64,000 bases of DNA from contig NW_024467102.1 in NCBI RefSeq assembly GCF_017591425.1, forward strand, positions 62,001 through 126,000, given 5' to 3'. Below, piece by piece: positions 50,712 through 60,787 of the stretch. The stretch comes from Ochotona curzoniae. Lineage: Eukaryota > Chordata > Mammalia > Lagomorpha > Ochotonidae. A program made the position numbers and the translations under genes. The first letter of the stretch is position 1; each line of letters begins with the position of its first letter. The notes below the pieces were generated by a model. It did not search any database. It was given only the letters and a program-made list of their open reading frames with translations, and was not told where the DNA came from.

Positions 50712-53042
50712 GTGGCTAGTCCCAAGCCCGGGCCGGGAAGATGGGCGGGCCGGCGTGAGGGGACATGACCCCCAGAAGATGGCGGCCGGGGTCCTGAGGC
50801 CCGATCAAGCCTGTCTCCAAGAATGCAACCAGCAGCCTTCACGCCCACTTGGAAAGCTGCTTCGGGGAGGCTGGACCCCCACATGTGGCCCTTTCCGGGC
50901 CTAGCGTGGTAACCCAGGTACAGCGACCCGAACCCCTGGCAGGTGGCGCTAGGGGCGTGGCTAGACCCAAGCCCGGGCCAGGAAGAGGGGTGGGGCCGGC
51001 GAAAGGCGCGTGACCCCCAGCAGATGGCGGCCAGTGTCCTCAAGCCCGATCAAGCCTGTCTCCAAGAATGCAAGCAGCAGCCTTCACGCCCACTCAGAAG
51101 GCTGCTTCGGGGAGGCTGGACCCCCACGTGTGGCCCCCTCTGGGCCTAGCGTGGTAACCCAGGTACAGCGACCCGACCCCTGGACTGGTGGCTCTAGGGG
51201 CGTGGCTAGACCCAAGCTCGGGCCGGGAAGAGGGGCGGGGCCGGCGCAAGGGGACATGACCCCCAGCACATGGCGGCCGGGGTCCTCAAGCCAGATCAAG
51301 CCTGTCTCCAAGAATGCAACCAGCAGCCTTCACGACCACTCGGAAGGCTGCTTCGGGGAGGCTGGACCCCCACATGTGGCCCTTTTCGGGCCTAGCTTGT
51401 TAACCCAGGTACAGTGACCCGAACCCCCGGCCAGTGGCGCTAGGGGCGTGGCTAGACCCAAGCCCGGGCCGGGAAGAGGGGCTGGGCCTGCGCAAGGGTA
51501 CGTGACCCCCAGAAGATGGCGGCCTGGGTCCTCAAGCCCGATCAAGCCTGTCTCCAAGAAAGCAACCAGCAGCCTTCACGCCCACTTGGAAGGCTGCTTC
51601 GGGGAGGCTGGACCCAAACGTTTGGCCCTTTTCGGGCCTAGCGTGGTAACCTAGGTACAGTGACCCGACCTCAAGGCTATTGGCCCTAGTGCCGTGGCTA
51701 GACCAAAGCCCGGGCTGGGATGAGGGGCGAGGCAGGCGCAAGGGGACGTGACCCCCAGCAGATGGCGGCCGGGGTCCTCAAGCCAGATCAAGCCTGTCTC
51801 CCGGAATGCAACCAGCAGCCTTCACGCCCACTCGGAAGGCTGCTTTGGGGAGGCTGGACCAGCACGTGTGGCCCTTTCCGGGCCTAGTGTGGTAACCCAG
51901 GTACAGTGACCCGATCCCCTGGCAGGTGGCGCTAGGGCCGTGGCTAGACCCAAGCCTGGGCCGGGAAGAGGGGCGGGGCTGGCGCAAGGGGACGTGACCC
52001 CCAGCAGATGGCGGCCAGGGTCCTCAAGCCCGATAAGCCTGTCTCCTGGAATTCAACCAGCAGCCTCCCCGCTCACTGGGAAGGCTGCTTCGGGGAGGCT
52101 GGACCAGCACGTGTGGCCCTTTTCGGGCCTAGCGTGGTAACCCAGGTACAGTGACCCAACCCCAAGGCTGGTGGCGCTAGGGGCGTGGCTAGACCCAAGC
52201 CCGGGCCGGGAAGAGGGGCGGGGCCGGCGCAAGGGGACGTGACCCCCATCAGATGGCGGCCAGGGTCCTCAAGCCAGATCAAGCCTGTCTCCAAGAATGC
52301 AACCAGCAGCCTTCACGCTCACTCGGAAGGCTGCTTCGGGGAGCCTGGACCCCCACGTGTGGCCCTTTTCGGGCCTAGCGTGGTAACCCAGGTACAGCAA
52401 CCCGACCCCCGGGCCAGTGGCCCTAGGGGCGTGGCTAGACCTAAGCCCGGGCCGGGAAGAGGGGATGGGCCGGCGCAAGGGGATGTGACCCCCTGCAGAT
52501 GGTGGCCGGGGTCCTCAAGCCAGATCAAGCCTGTCTCCAAGAATGCAACCAGCAGCCATTACGACCACTTGGAAGGCTGCTTCGGGGAGGCTGTACCCCC
52601 ACGTGTGGCCCTTTTCGGGCCTAGCGTGGTAACCCAGGTACAGCAACCCGACCCCCGGGCCAGTGGCCCTAGGGGCGTGGCTAGACCCAAGCCCTGGCCG
52701 GGAAGAGGGGCGGGGCCGGCGCAAGGGGACGTGACTCCCTGCAGATGGCGGCTGGGGTCCTCAAGCCAGATCAAGCCTGTCTCCAAGAATGCAACCAGCA
52801 GCCTTCACGCCCACTCAGAAGGCTGCTTCGAGGAGGCTGGACCCCCACGCGTAGCACTTTTCGGGCCTAGCGTGGTAACCCAAGTACAGCGACCCAATCC
52901 CCTGGCAGGTGGCGCTAAGGTCGTGGCTAGACCCAAGCCCGGGCCGGGAAGAGGGGCGGGGCTGGCGAAAGGGGATGTGACCCCCTGCAGATGGCGGCCT
53001 GGGTCCTCAAGCCCGATCAATCCTGTCTCCTGGAATTCAACC

Positions 53043-53073
53043 AGCAGCCTTCCCGCTCACTGGGAAGGCTGCT
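53043..53073 (+). repeat. Extended 12-bp-arm hairpin variant
   Basis: AGCAGCCTTCCC and GGGAAGGCTGCT pair perfectly around the 7-nt loop GCTCACT. The extra two pairs require coordinated changes on both sides relative to the ACGCCCACTTG loop. This form travels with the TGGAATTCAACC variant at 82, about 48.1, 53.0, 56.7, 62.1 and 63.1 kb. Confidence 0.8.
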
Positions 53074-54169
53074 TCGGGAAGGCTGGACCCCCACGTGTGG
53101 CCGTTTCCGGGCCTAGCGTTGTAACAGAGATACAGTGACCCAACCCATGGACGGGTGGCACTAGGTGCGTGGCTAGACCCAAGCCAGGGCCGGGAAGAGG
53201 GGCTGGGCCGGCGCAAGGGGATGTGAACCCCAGCAGATGGCGGCCTGGGTCCTCAAGCGCGATCAAGCCTGTCTCCAAGAATGCAACCAGCAGCCTTCAC
53301 GCCCACTTGGAAGGCTGCTTCAGGGAGGCTGGACCCCCACGTGTGGCCCTTTTCGGGCCTAGCGTGGTAACACAGGTACAGCGACCCAACCACCGGGCCA
53401 GTGGCCCTAGGGGCGTGGCTAGACCCAAGCTCAGGCCGGGAAGAGGGGCTGGGCCGGCGCAAGGGGACGTGACCCCCTGCAGATGGCGGCTGGGGTCCTC
53501 AAGCCAGATCAAGCCTGTCTCCCGGAATGCCACCAGCAGCCTTCACGCCCACTTGGAAGGCTGCTTCGGGGAGGCTGTACCCCCACGTGTGGCCCTTTTC
53601 GGGCCTAGTGTGGTAACCCAGGTACAGTGACCCGACCCCTGGACTGGTGGGGCTAGGGTCGTGGCTAGACCCAAGCCCGGGCCGGGAAGAGGGGTGTGGC
53701 TGGCGCAAGGGGACATGACCCCCAGCAGATTGTGGCCGGGGTCCTGAGCCAGATCAAGCCTGTCTCCAAGAATGCAACCAGGAGCCTTCACGCCCACTTG
53801 GAAGGCTGCTTCGGGGAGGCTGGACCCCCACGTGTGGCCCTTTTCGGGCCTAGCGTGGTAACCCAGGTACAGCGACCCGACCCCCTGGCAGGTGGCGCTA
53901 GGGGCGTGGCTAGACCCAAGCCTGGGCCGGGAAGATGGGCGGGGCCGGCGCAAGGGGACGTGACCCCCAGCAGATGGCGGCCGGGGTCCTCAAGCCCGAT
54001 CAAGCCTGTCTCCCAGAATGCAACCAGCAGCCTTCATGCCCACTCGGAAGGCTGCTTCGGGGAGGCTGGACCCCCACGTGTGGCCCTTTTCGGGCCTAGC
54101 GTGGTAACCCAGGTACAGCGACCCGACCCCTGGACCAGTGGCGCTAGGGGCGTGGCTAGACCCAAGCCT

Positions 54170-54190
54170 GGGCCGGGAAGAGGGGCGGGG
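54170..54190 (+). other. G-quadruplex-type motif, one per monomer
   Basis: Four G-runs (GGG, GGG, GGGG, GGGG) separated by CC, AAGA and C fit the usual G3+N1-7 quadruplex pattern. The motif recurs in most monomers at the same place, so the array holds on the order of 200 copies on the G-rich strand. Monomers with GGGGCGTGGCC or GGGGCTGGGC weaken or alter the last run. Folding is inferred from the pattern only. Confidence 0.75.
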
Positions 54191-54191
54191 C
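54182..54191 (+). promoter_or_regulatory. GC box (Sp1/KLF-type) inside the G-rich cluster
   Basis: GGGGCGGGGC is a perfect match to the classical Sp1 GC box and recurs at the same monomer position in most units. Common losses are GGGGCGTGGC, GGGGCTGGGC and GGGGCAGGGC. Presence is seen; binding is not demonstrated. Confidence 0.5.
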
Positions 54192-54271
54192 CGGCGCAAG
54201 GGGACGTGACCCCCAGCAGATGGCGGCCGGGGTCCTCAAGCCCGATCAAGCCTGTCTCCAAGAATGCAACC

Positions 54272-54302
54272 AGCAGCCTTCACGCCCACTCGGAAGGCTG
54301 CT
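54272..54302 (+). repeat. Inverted repeat (10-bp arms, 11-nt loop) in each monomer
   Basis: AGCAGCCTTC (54,272-54,281) and GAAGGCTGCT (54,293-54,302) are perfect reverse complements around ACGCCCACTCG. The dyad recurs in nearly every monomer while the loop varies (CTTGG, CTCGG, CTCAG, CTGAG endings). Some copies break it, such as GGAAAGCTGC near 34,880 and GGAATTCTGC near 37,102. It could form a hairpin in RNA or single-stranded DNA or be a dyad protein site. Confidence 0.85.
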
Positions 54303-54320
54303 TCGGGGAGGCTGGACCCC

Positions 54321-54326
54321 CACGTG
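54321..54326 (+). promoter_or_regulatory. CACGTG E-box, one per monomer
   Basis: CACGTG is the canonical palindromic E-box bound by USF and MYC/MAX-class bHLH factors and sits in CCCCCACGTGTGGCCC in most monomers. Altered forms include CACATG (50,881; 51,371), CACGCG (about 990; 5,171), AAGTG (about 16,714) and AACGTT (20,892). It contains a CpG, so binding would be methylation-sensitive. Functional use is unproven. Confidence 0.5.
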
Positions 54327-54364
54327 TGGCCCTTTTCGGGCCTAGCGTGGTAACCCAGGTACAG

Positions 54365-54367
54365 TGA
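54365..54367 (+). other. CpG/stop switch: TGA here, CGA or CAA in other monomers
   Basis: In GGTACAG(TGA)CCC the triplet is CGA, TGA or CAA in different monomers, the three states expected from a decaying methylated CpG. In the frame starting at the anchor it is the only regular stop of the 82-codon monomer. TGA closes the frame, while CGA or CAA lets it run into the next monomer. This explains the scattered long open frames, which are not genes. Confidence 0.85.
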
Positions 54368-54376
54368 CCCGACCCC

Positions 54377-54392
54377 CTGGCAGGTGGCGCTA
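54377..54392 (+). promoter_or_regulatory. CTCF-like core in the CTGGCAGGTGGCGCTA monomer variant
   Basis: Against the known CTCF core CCASYAGRKGGCRS, CTGGCAGGTGGCGC matches 12 of 14 positions, including the whole SYAGRKGGCRS part, followed by TA as in the longer consensus. The commoner CCAGTGGCGCTA form fails at the central A and G. Matching monomers include those at 19,229, 19,718, 22,427, 50,2xx, 53,885, 54,377, 54,62x, 60,77x and 61,01x. They form a subset, clustered in the 19-38 and 50-62 kb zones. Binding is a prediction. Confidence 0.45.
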
Positions 54393-54397
54393 GGTGC

Positions 54398-57300
54398 GTG
54401 GCTAGACCCAAGCCCGGGCCGGGAAGATGGGCGGGCCGGCGTGAGGGGACATGACCCCCAGAAGATGGCGGCCGGGGTCCTGAGGCCCGATCAAGCCTGT
54501 CTCCAAGAATGCAACCAGCAGCCTTCACGCCCACTTGGAAAGCTGCTTCGGGGAGGCTGGACCCCCACATGTGGCCCTTTCCGGGCCTAGCGTGGTAACC
54601 CAGGTACAGCGACCCGAACCCCTGGCAGGTGGCGCTAGGGGCGTGGCTAGACCCAAGCCCGGGCCAGGAAGAGGGGTGGGGCCGGCGAAAGGCGCGTGAC
54701 CCCCAGCAGATGGCGGCCAGTGTCCTCAAGCCCGATCAAGCCTGTCTCCAAGAATGCAAGCAGCAGCCTTCACGCCCACTCAGAAGGCTGCTTCGGGGAG
54801 GCTGGACCCCCACGTGTGGCCCCCTCTGGGCCTAGCGTGGTAACCCAGGTACAGCGACCCGACCCCTGGACTGGTGGCTCTAGGGGCGTGGCTAGACCCA
54901 AGCTCGGGCCGGGAAGAGGGGCGGGGCCGGCGCAAGGGGACATGACCCCCAGCACATGGCGGCCGGGGTCCTCAAGCCAGATCAAGCCTGTCTCCAAGAA
55001 TGCAACCAGCAGCCTTCACGACCACTCGGAAGGCTGCTTCGGGGAGGCTGGACCCCCACATGTGGCCCTTTTCGGGCCTAGCTTGTTAACCCAGGTACAG
55101 TGACCCGAACCCCCGGCCAGTGGCGCTAGGGGCGTGGCTAGACCCAAGCCCGGGCCGGGAAGAGGGGCTGGGCCTGCGCAAGGGTACGTGACACCCAGAA
55201 GATGGCGGCCTGGGTCCTCAAGCCCGATCAAGCCTGTCTCCAAGAAAGCAACCAGCAGCCTTCACGCCCACTTGGAAGGCTGCTTCGGGGAGGCTGGACC
55301 CAAACGTTTGGCCCTTTTCGGGCCTAGCGTGGTAACCTAGGTACAGTGACCCGACCTCAAGGCTATTGGCCCTAGTGCCGTGGCTAGACCAAAGCCCGGG
55401 CCGGGATGAGGGGCGAGGCAGGCGCAAGGGGACGTGACCCCCAGCAGATGGCGGCCGGGGTCCTCAAGCCAGATCAAGCCTGTCTCCCGGAATGCAACCA
55501 GCAGCCTTCACGCCCACTCGGAAGGCTGCTTTGGGGAGGCTGGACCAGCACGTGTGGCCCTTTCCGGGCCTAGTGTGGTAACCCAGGTACAGTGACCCGA
55601 TCCCCTGGCAGGTGGCGCTAGGGCCGTGGCTAGACCCAAGCCTGGGCCGGGAAGAGGGGCGGGGCTGGCGCAAGGGGACGTGACCCCCAGCAGATGGCGG
55701 CCAGGGTCCTCAAGCCCGATAAGCCTGTCTCCTGGAATTCAACCAGCAGCCTCCCCGCTCACTGGGAAGGCTGCTTCGGGGAGGCTGGACCAGCACGTGT
55801 GGCCCTTTTCGGGCCTAGCGTGGTAACCCAGGTACAGTGACCCAACCCCAAGGCTGGTGGCGCTAGGGGCGTGGCTAGACCCAAGCCCGGGCCGGGAAGA
55901 GGGGCGGGGCCGGCGCAAGGGGACGTGACCCCCATCAGATGGCGGCCAGGGTCCTCAAGCCAGATCAAGCCTGTCTCCAAGAATGCAACCAGCAGCCTTC
56001 ACGCTCACTCGGAAGGCTGCTTCGGGGAGCCTGGACCCCCACGTGTGGCCCTTTTCGGGCCTAGCGTGGTAACCCAGGTACAGCAACCCGACCCCCGGGC
56101 CAGTGGCCCTAGGGGCGTGGCTAGACCTAAGCCCGGGCCGGGAAGAGGGGATGGGCCGGCGCAAGGGGATGTGACCCCCTGCAGATGGTGGCCGGGGTCC
56201 TCAAGCCAGATCAAGCCTGTCTCCAAGAATGCAACCAGCAGCCATTACGACCACTTGGAAGGCTGCTTCGGGGAGGCTGTACCCCCACGTGTGGCCCTTT
56301 TCGGGCCTAGCGTGGTAACCCAGGTACAGCAACCCGACCCCCGGGCCAGTGGCCCTAGGGGCGTGGCTAGACCCAAGCCCTGGCCGGGAAGAGGGGCGGG
56401 GCCGGCGCAAGGGGACGTGACTCCCTGCAGATGGCGGCTGGGGTCCTCAAGCCAGATCAAGCCTGTCTCCAAGAATGCAACCAGCAGCCTTCACGCCCAC
56501 TCAGAAGGCTGCTTCGAGGAGGCTGGACCCCCACGCGTAGCACTTTTCGGGCCTAGCGTGGTAACCCAAGTACAGCGACCCAATCCCCTGGCAGGTGGCG
56601 CTAAGGTCGTGGCTAGACCCAAGCCCGGGCCGGGAAGAGGGGCGGGGCTGGCGAAAGGGGATGTGACCCCCTGCAGATGGCGGCCTGGGTCCTCAAGCCC
56701 GATCAATCCTGTCTCCTGGAATTCAACCAGCAGCCTTCCCGCTCACTGGGAAGGCTGCTTCGGGAAGGCTGGACCCCCACGTGTGGCCGTTTCCGGGCCT
56801 AGCGTTGTAACAGAGATACAGTGACCCAACCCATGGACGGGTGGCACTAGGTGCGTGGCTAGACCCAAGCCAGGGCCGGGAAGAGGGGCTGGGCCGGCGC
56901 AAGGGGATGTGAACCCCAGCAGATGGCGGCCTGGGTCCTCAAGCGCGATCAAGCCTGTCTCCAAGAATGCAACCAGCAGCCTTCACGCCCACTTGGAAGG
57001 CTGCTTCAGGGAGGCTGGACCCCCACGTGTGGCCCTTTTCGGGCCTAGCGTGGTAACACAGGTACAGCGACCCAACCACCGGGCCAGTGGCCCTAGGGGC
57101 GTGGCTAGACCCAAGCTCAGGCCGGGAAGAGGGGCTGGGCCGGCGCAAGGGGACGTGACCCCCTGCAGATGGCGGCTGGGGTCCTCAAGCCAGATCAAGC
57201 CTGTCTCCCGGAATGCCACCAGCAGCCTTCACGCCCACTTGGAAGGCTGCTTCGGGGAGGCTGTACCCCCACGTGTGGCCCTTTTCGGGCCTAGTGTGGT

Positions 57301-57523
57301 AACCCAGGTACAGTGACCCGACCCCTGGACTGGTGGGGCTAGGGTCGTGGCTAGACCCAAGCCCGGGCCGGGAAGAGGGGTGTGGCTGGCGCAAGGGGAC
57401 ATGACCCCCAGCAGATTGTGGCCGGGGTCCTGAGCCAGATCAAGCCTGTCTCCAAGAATGCAACCAGGAGCCTTCACGCCCACTTGGAAGGCTGCTTCGG
57501 GGAGGCTGGACCCCCACGTGTGG
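54398..57523 (+). repeat. 15-monomer higher-order repeat, copy 2 (truncated)
   Basis: Starts: 54398, 54643, 54888, 55134, 55380, 55626, 55871, 56117, 56363, 56609, 56855, 57101, 57347. It follows copy 1 almost base for base until about 57,523, where copy 1 continues CCCTTTTCGGGCC and copy 2 continues TCCTTTTAGGGCC. The last two monomers of the unit are therefore replaced by a different lineage. Confidence 0.92.
54462..54472 (+). promoter_or_regulatory. YY1-type site, best-matching form
   Basis: AAGATGGCGGC matches the known YY1 consensus (AAnATGGCGGC). The commoner monomer form is CAGATGGCGGCC (for example 54,217-54,228), which keeps the ATGGCGGC core. The AAG form is confined to monomers reading CCCAGAAGATGG, for example at about 37,30 kb-type positions in 39.2, 50.3, 54.5, 60.9 and 61.6 kb. 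The CAAATGGCGGC form (for example 11,696-11,706) also keeps the AA. Function is inferred from motif only. Confidence 0.5.
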
Positions 57524-60500
57524 TCCTTTTAGGGCCTAGCGTGATAACCCAGGTACAGCGACCCAATCCCCTGGCAGGTGGCGCTAGGGCCGTGGCTAGA
57601 CCCAAGCCCAGGCCAGGAAGAGGGGTGGGGCCGCCGCGCAGGGGCGTGACCCCCTGCAGATGGCAGCAGGGGTCCTCAAGCCCGATCAAGCCTGTCTCCT
57701 GGAATGCAACCAGCAGCCTTCACGCCCACTGGGAAGGCTGCTTCGGGGAGGCTGGACCCCCACGTGTGGCCCTTTTCGGGCTTAGCGTGGTAACCCAGGT
57801 ACAGCGACCCGACCCCCGGGCCAGTGGCGCTAGGGGCGTGGCTAGACCCAAGCCCGGGCTGGGAAGAGGGGCGTGGCTGGCGTAAGGGGACGTGACCCCC
57901 AGGAGATGGCGGCCAGGGTCCTCAATCTAGATCAAGCCTGTCTCCAAGAATGCAACCAGCAGCCTTCACGCCCACTCAGAAGGCTGCTTCGGGGAGGCTG
58001 GACCCCCACGTGTTGCCTTTTCCGGGGATAGTGTGGTAACCCAGGTACAGTGACCCGACACACGGGCAGGTGGCGCTAGGGGCGTGGCTAGACACAAGCC
58101 CTGGCTGGGAAGAGGGGCGGGGGCAGCGCAAGGGGATGTGACCGCCAGAAAATGGCGGCCGGGGTCCTGAAGCACGATCAAGCCTGTCTCCCGGAATGCA
58201 ACCAGCAGCCTTCACGCCCACTTGGAAGGCTGCTTCGGGGAGGCTGGACCCCCACGTGTGGCCCTTTTTAGGCCTAGAATGGTAACCCAGTTACAGTGAC
58301 CCGACACACGGGCAGGTGGCGCTAGGGGCGTGGCTAGACACAAGCCCGGGCTGGGAAGAGGGGCGGGGGCAGCGCAAGGGGACGTGACCCCCAGCAGATG
58401 GCGGCCGGGGTCCTCAAGCCAGATCAAGCCTGTCTCCAAGAATGCAACCAGCAGCCTTCACGTCCACTTGGAAGGCTGCTTCGGGGAGGCTGTACCCCCA
58501 CGTGTGGCCCTTTTCGGGCCTAGCGAGGTAACCCAGGTACAGTGACCCGACCCCCGGGCCACTGGCGCTAGGGGCGTGGCTAGACCCAAGCCCTGGCCGG
58601 GAAGAGGGGCGGGGCCGGCTCAAGGGGACGGACCCCCTGCAGATTGGGGCTGGGGTCCTCAAGCCCGATCAAGCCTTTCTCCTGGAATTCAAGCAGCAGC
58701 CTTCACGCCCACTTGGAAGGCTGCTTCGGGGAGGCAGGAACCCCACGTGTGGCCCTTTTCGGGCCTAGCGTGGTAACCCAGGTACAGTGACCCGACCCCA
58801 AGGCTGGTGGCGCTAGGGGAGTGGCTAGACCCAAGCCCGGGCCGGGAAGACGGTCGGGGCCGGCGCAAGGAGATGTGACCCCCAGCAGATGGCGGCCGGG
58901 GTCCTCAAGCCAGATCAAGCCTGTCTCCAAGAATGCAACCAGCAGCCTTCACGCTCACTTGGAAGGCTCCTTGGGGAGGCTGGACCCCCACGTGTGGCCC
59001 TTTTCGGGCCTAGCGTGGTAACCCAGGTACAGCAACCCGACCCCCGGGCCAGTGGCCCTAGGGGCGTGGCTAGACCCAAGCCCGGGCCGGGAAGAGGGAC
59101 TGGGCCGGCGCAAGGGGACGTGACCCCCGGCAAATGGCGGCCGGGGTCCTCAAGCCAGATCAAGCCTGTCTCCTGGAATGCAACCAGCAGCCTTTACGCC
59201 TCCTCAGAATGCTGCTTCGGGGAGGCTCTACCCCCACGTGTGGCCCTTTTCGGGCCTAGCGTTGTAACCCAGGTACAGCAACCCGACCCCCGGGCCAGTG
59301 GCCCTAGGGGCGTGGCTAGACCCAAGCCCGGGCTGGGAAGAGGGGCGGGGCCGGCGAAAGGGGACGTGACCCCCTGCAGATGGCGGCCGGGGTCCTCAAG
59401 CCCGATCAAGCCTGTCTCCTGGAATGCAACCAGCAGCCTTCCTGCTAACTGGGAAGGCTGCTTCGGGGAGGCTGGACCCCCACGCGTAGCCCTTTTCGGG
59501 CCTAGCGTGGTAACCCAGGTACAGCGACCCGACCTCCGGGCCAGTGGCGCTAGGGGCGTTGCTAGACCCTAGCCCGGGCCGGGAAGAGGGGCGGGGCCGG
59601 CGAAAGGGGACGTGACCCCCGGTAGATGGCAGCCGGGGTCCTCAAGCCCGATCAAGCCTGTCTCCCGGAATGCAACCAGCAGCCTTCCTGCTAACTGGGA
59701 AGGCTGCTTCGGGGAGGCTGGACCCCCACGTGTGGACCTTTTCGGGCCTAGCGTGGTAACCCAGGTACAGCGACCCAACCACCGGGCCAGTGGCGCTAAG
59801 GGCGTGGCTAGACCCAAGCCCGGGCCGGGAAGAAGGGTGGGGCCGGCGAAAGGGGACGTGACCCCCTGCAGATGGCGGCCTGGGTCCTCAAGCACAATCA
59901 AGCCTTTCTCCAAGAATGCAACCAGCAGCCTTCACGCCCACTCGGAAGACTGCTTCGGGGAGGCTGGACCAGCACGTGTGGCCCTTTTCAGGCCTAGCGT
60001 GGTAACCCAGGTAAAGTGACCCGACCCCTGGACTGGTGGGGCTAGGGTTGTGGCTAGACCCAAGCCCGGGCCGGGAAGAGGGGCGTGGCTGGCGCACGGT
60101 GACATGACCCCCAGCAGATGGCGGCCGGGGTCCTGAAGCCCGATCAAGCCTGTCTCCAAGAATGCAACCAGGAGCCTTCACGCCCACTTGGAAGGCTGCT
60201 TCGGGGAGGCTGGACCACCACGTGTGGCCCTTTTCGGGCCTAGCGTGGTAACCCAGGTACAGCGACCCGACCCCCTGGCAGGTGGATCTAGGGGCGTGGC
60301 TAGACCCAAGCCCGGGCCGCGAAGATGGGCGTGTACGGCGTGCGGCGACATGACCACAAGAAGATGGCCGCCGGGGTCCTCAAGCCCGATCAAGCCTGTC
60401 TCCAAGAATGCAACCAGCAGCCTTCATGCCCACTCGGAAGGCTGCTTCGGGGAGGCTGGACCTCCGCGTGTGGCCCTTTTTGGGCCTAGCGTGGTAACAC

Positions 60501-60787
60501 AGGTATAGCGACCCGACCCCAGGACTGGTGGCTCTCGGGGCGTGGCTAGACACAAGCCCGGGCCGGGAAGAGGGGCGGGGCCGGCGAAAGGGTACGTGAC
60601 CCCCAGCAGATGGCGGCCGGGGTCCTCAAGCCCGATCAAGCCTGTCTCCAAGAATGCAACCAGCAGCCTTCACGCCCACTCGGAAGGCTGCTTCGGGGAG
60701 GCTGGACCCCCACGTGTGGCCCTTTTCGGGCCTAGCGTGGTAACCCAGGTACAGTGACCCGACCCCCTGGCAGGTGGCGCTAGGTGC
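57524..60787 (+). repeat. Mixed monomer block between HOR copies
   Basis: Starts: 57592, 57838, 58084, 58330, 58576, 58821, 59066, 59312, 59558, 59804, 60050, 60296, 60542. The monomers at 58,084 and 58,330 share GGGGGCAGCGCAAGG and GACACACGGGCAGG. The run 59,066-60,050 recalls the order of types at 2.3-3.3 kb and 4.9-5.7 kb. The monomer at 60,296 is the CGGCGACATGACCAC type otherwise concentrated at 12-36 kb. The block is a mosaic of lineages found elsewhere in the array. Confidence 0.82.

Larger units (their letters stand above)
50712..54397 (+). repeat. 15-monomer (3,686-bp) higher-order repeat, copy 1
   Basis: Starts: 50712, 50957, 51202, 51448, 51694, 51940, 52185, 52431, 52677, 52923, 53169, 53415, 53661, 53906, 54152. 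Exact offset 3,686 bp to copy 2 at many points (51010/54696, 52185/55871, 53169/56855). Near-identity starts a little left of the frame, at about 50,570. Differences are few, for example GTACGTGACCCCC versus GTACGTGACACCC (51,498/55,184) and GGGCTGGGATG versus GGGCCGGGATG. Confidence 0.93.
54152..54397 (+). repeat. Representative monomer used here as the motif map
   Basis: This monomer is close to the majority form. From its anchor the order is: anchor (54,152), G-rich cluster with GC box (54,170-54,191), ACGTGACCCCC segment (about 54,204-54,214), ATGGCGGC core (54,220-54,227), CCTCAAGCCCGATCAAGCC segment (about 54,234-54,252), inverted repeat (54,272-54,302), CACGTG (54,321-54,326), CTTTTCGGGCCTAGCGTGG segment (about 54,332-54,350), TAACCCAGGTACAG (about 54,351-54,364), CpG/stop switch (54,365-54,367) and CTCF-like core (54,377-54,392). 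In 54,181-54,420 I counted 165/240 G+C and about 17 CpGs, so the unit is CpG-island-like in composition although it shows CpG decay. Confidence 0.9.

Noticed and set aside
54203..54212. CREB or HIF site in GGACGTGACC
   Set aside because: It contains only a generic ACGTG/GTGAC core and lacks a full TGACGTCA or a supported hypoxia-element context; too weak to list as a feature.
54301..54350. CENP-B box (NTTCGNNNNANNCGGGN)
   Set aside because: The TTCG occurrences (GCTTCGGGGAGG and TTTTCGGGCC) lack the required A and CGGG spacing; I found no match in the representative monomer on either strand.
54350..54356. Telomeric repeat (TAACCC in GGTAACCCAGG)
   Set aside because: One isolated hexamer per monomer, never in tandem; this is chance-level similarity.
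54152..54397. tRNA- or SINE-derived monomer (A and B boxes)
   Set aside because: No B-box GGTTCGA-like element and no correctly spaced A box, poly-A tail or target-site duplication was visible.
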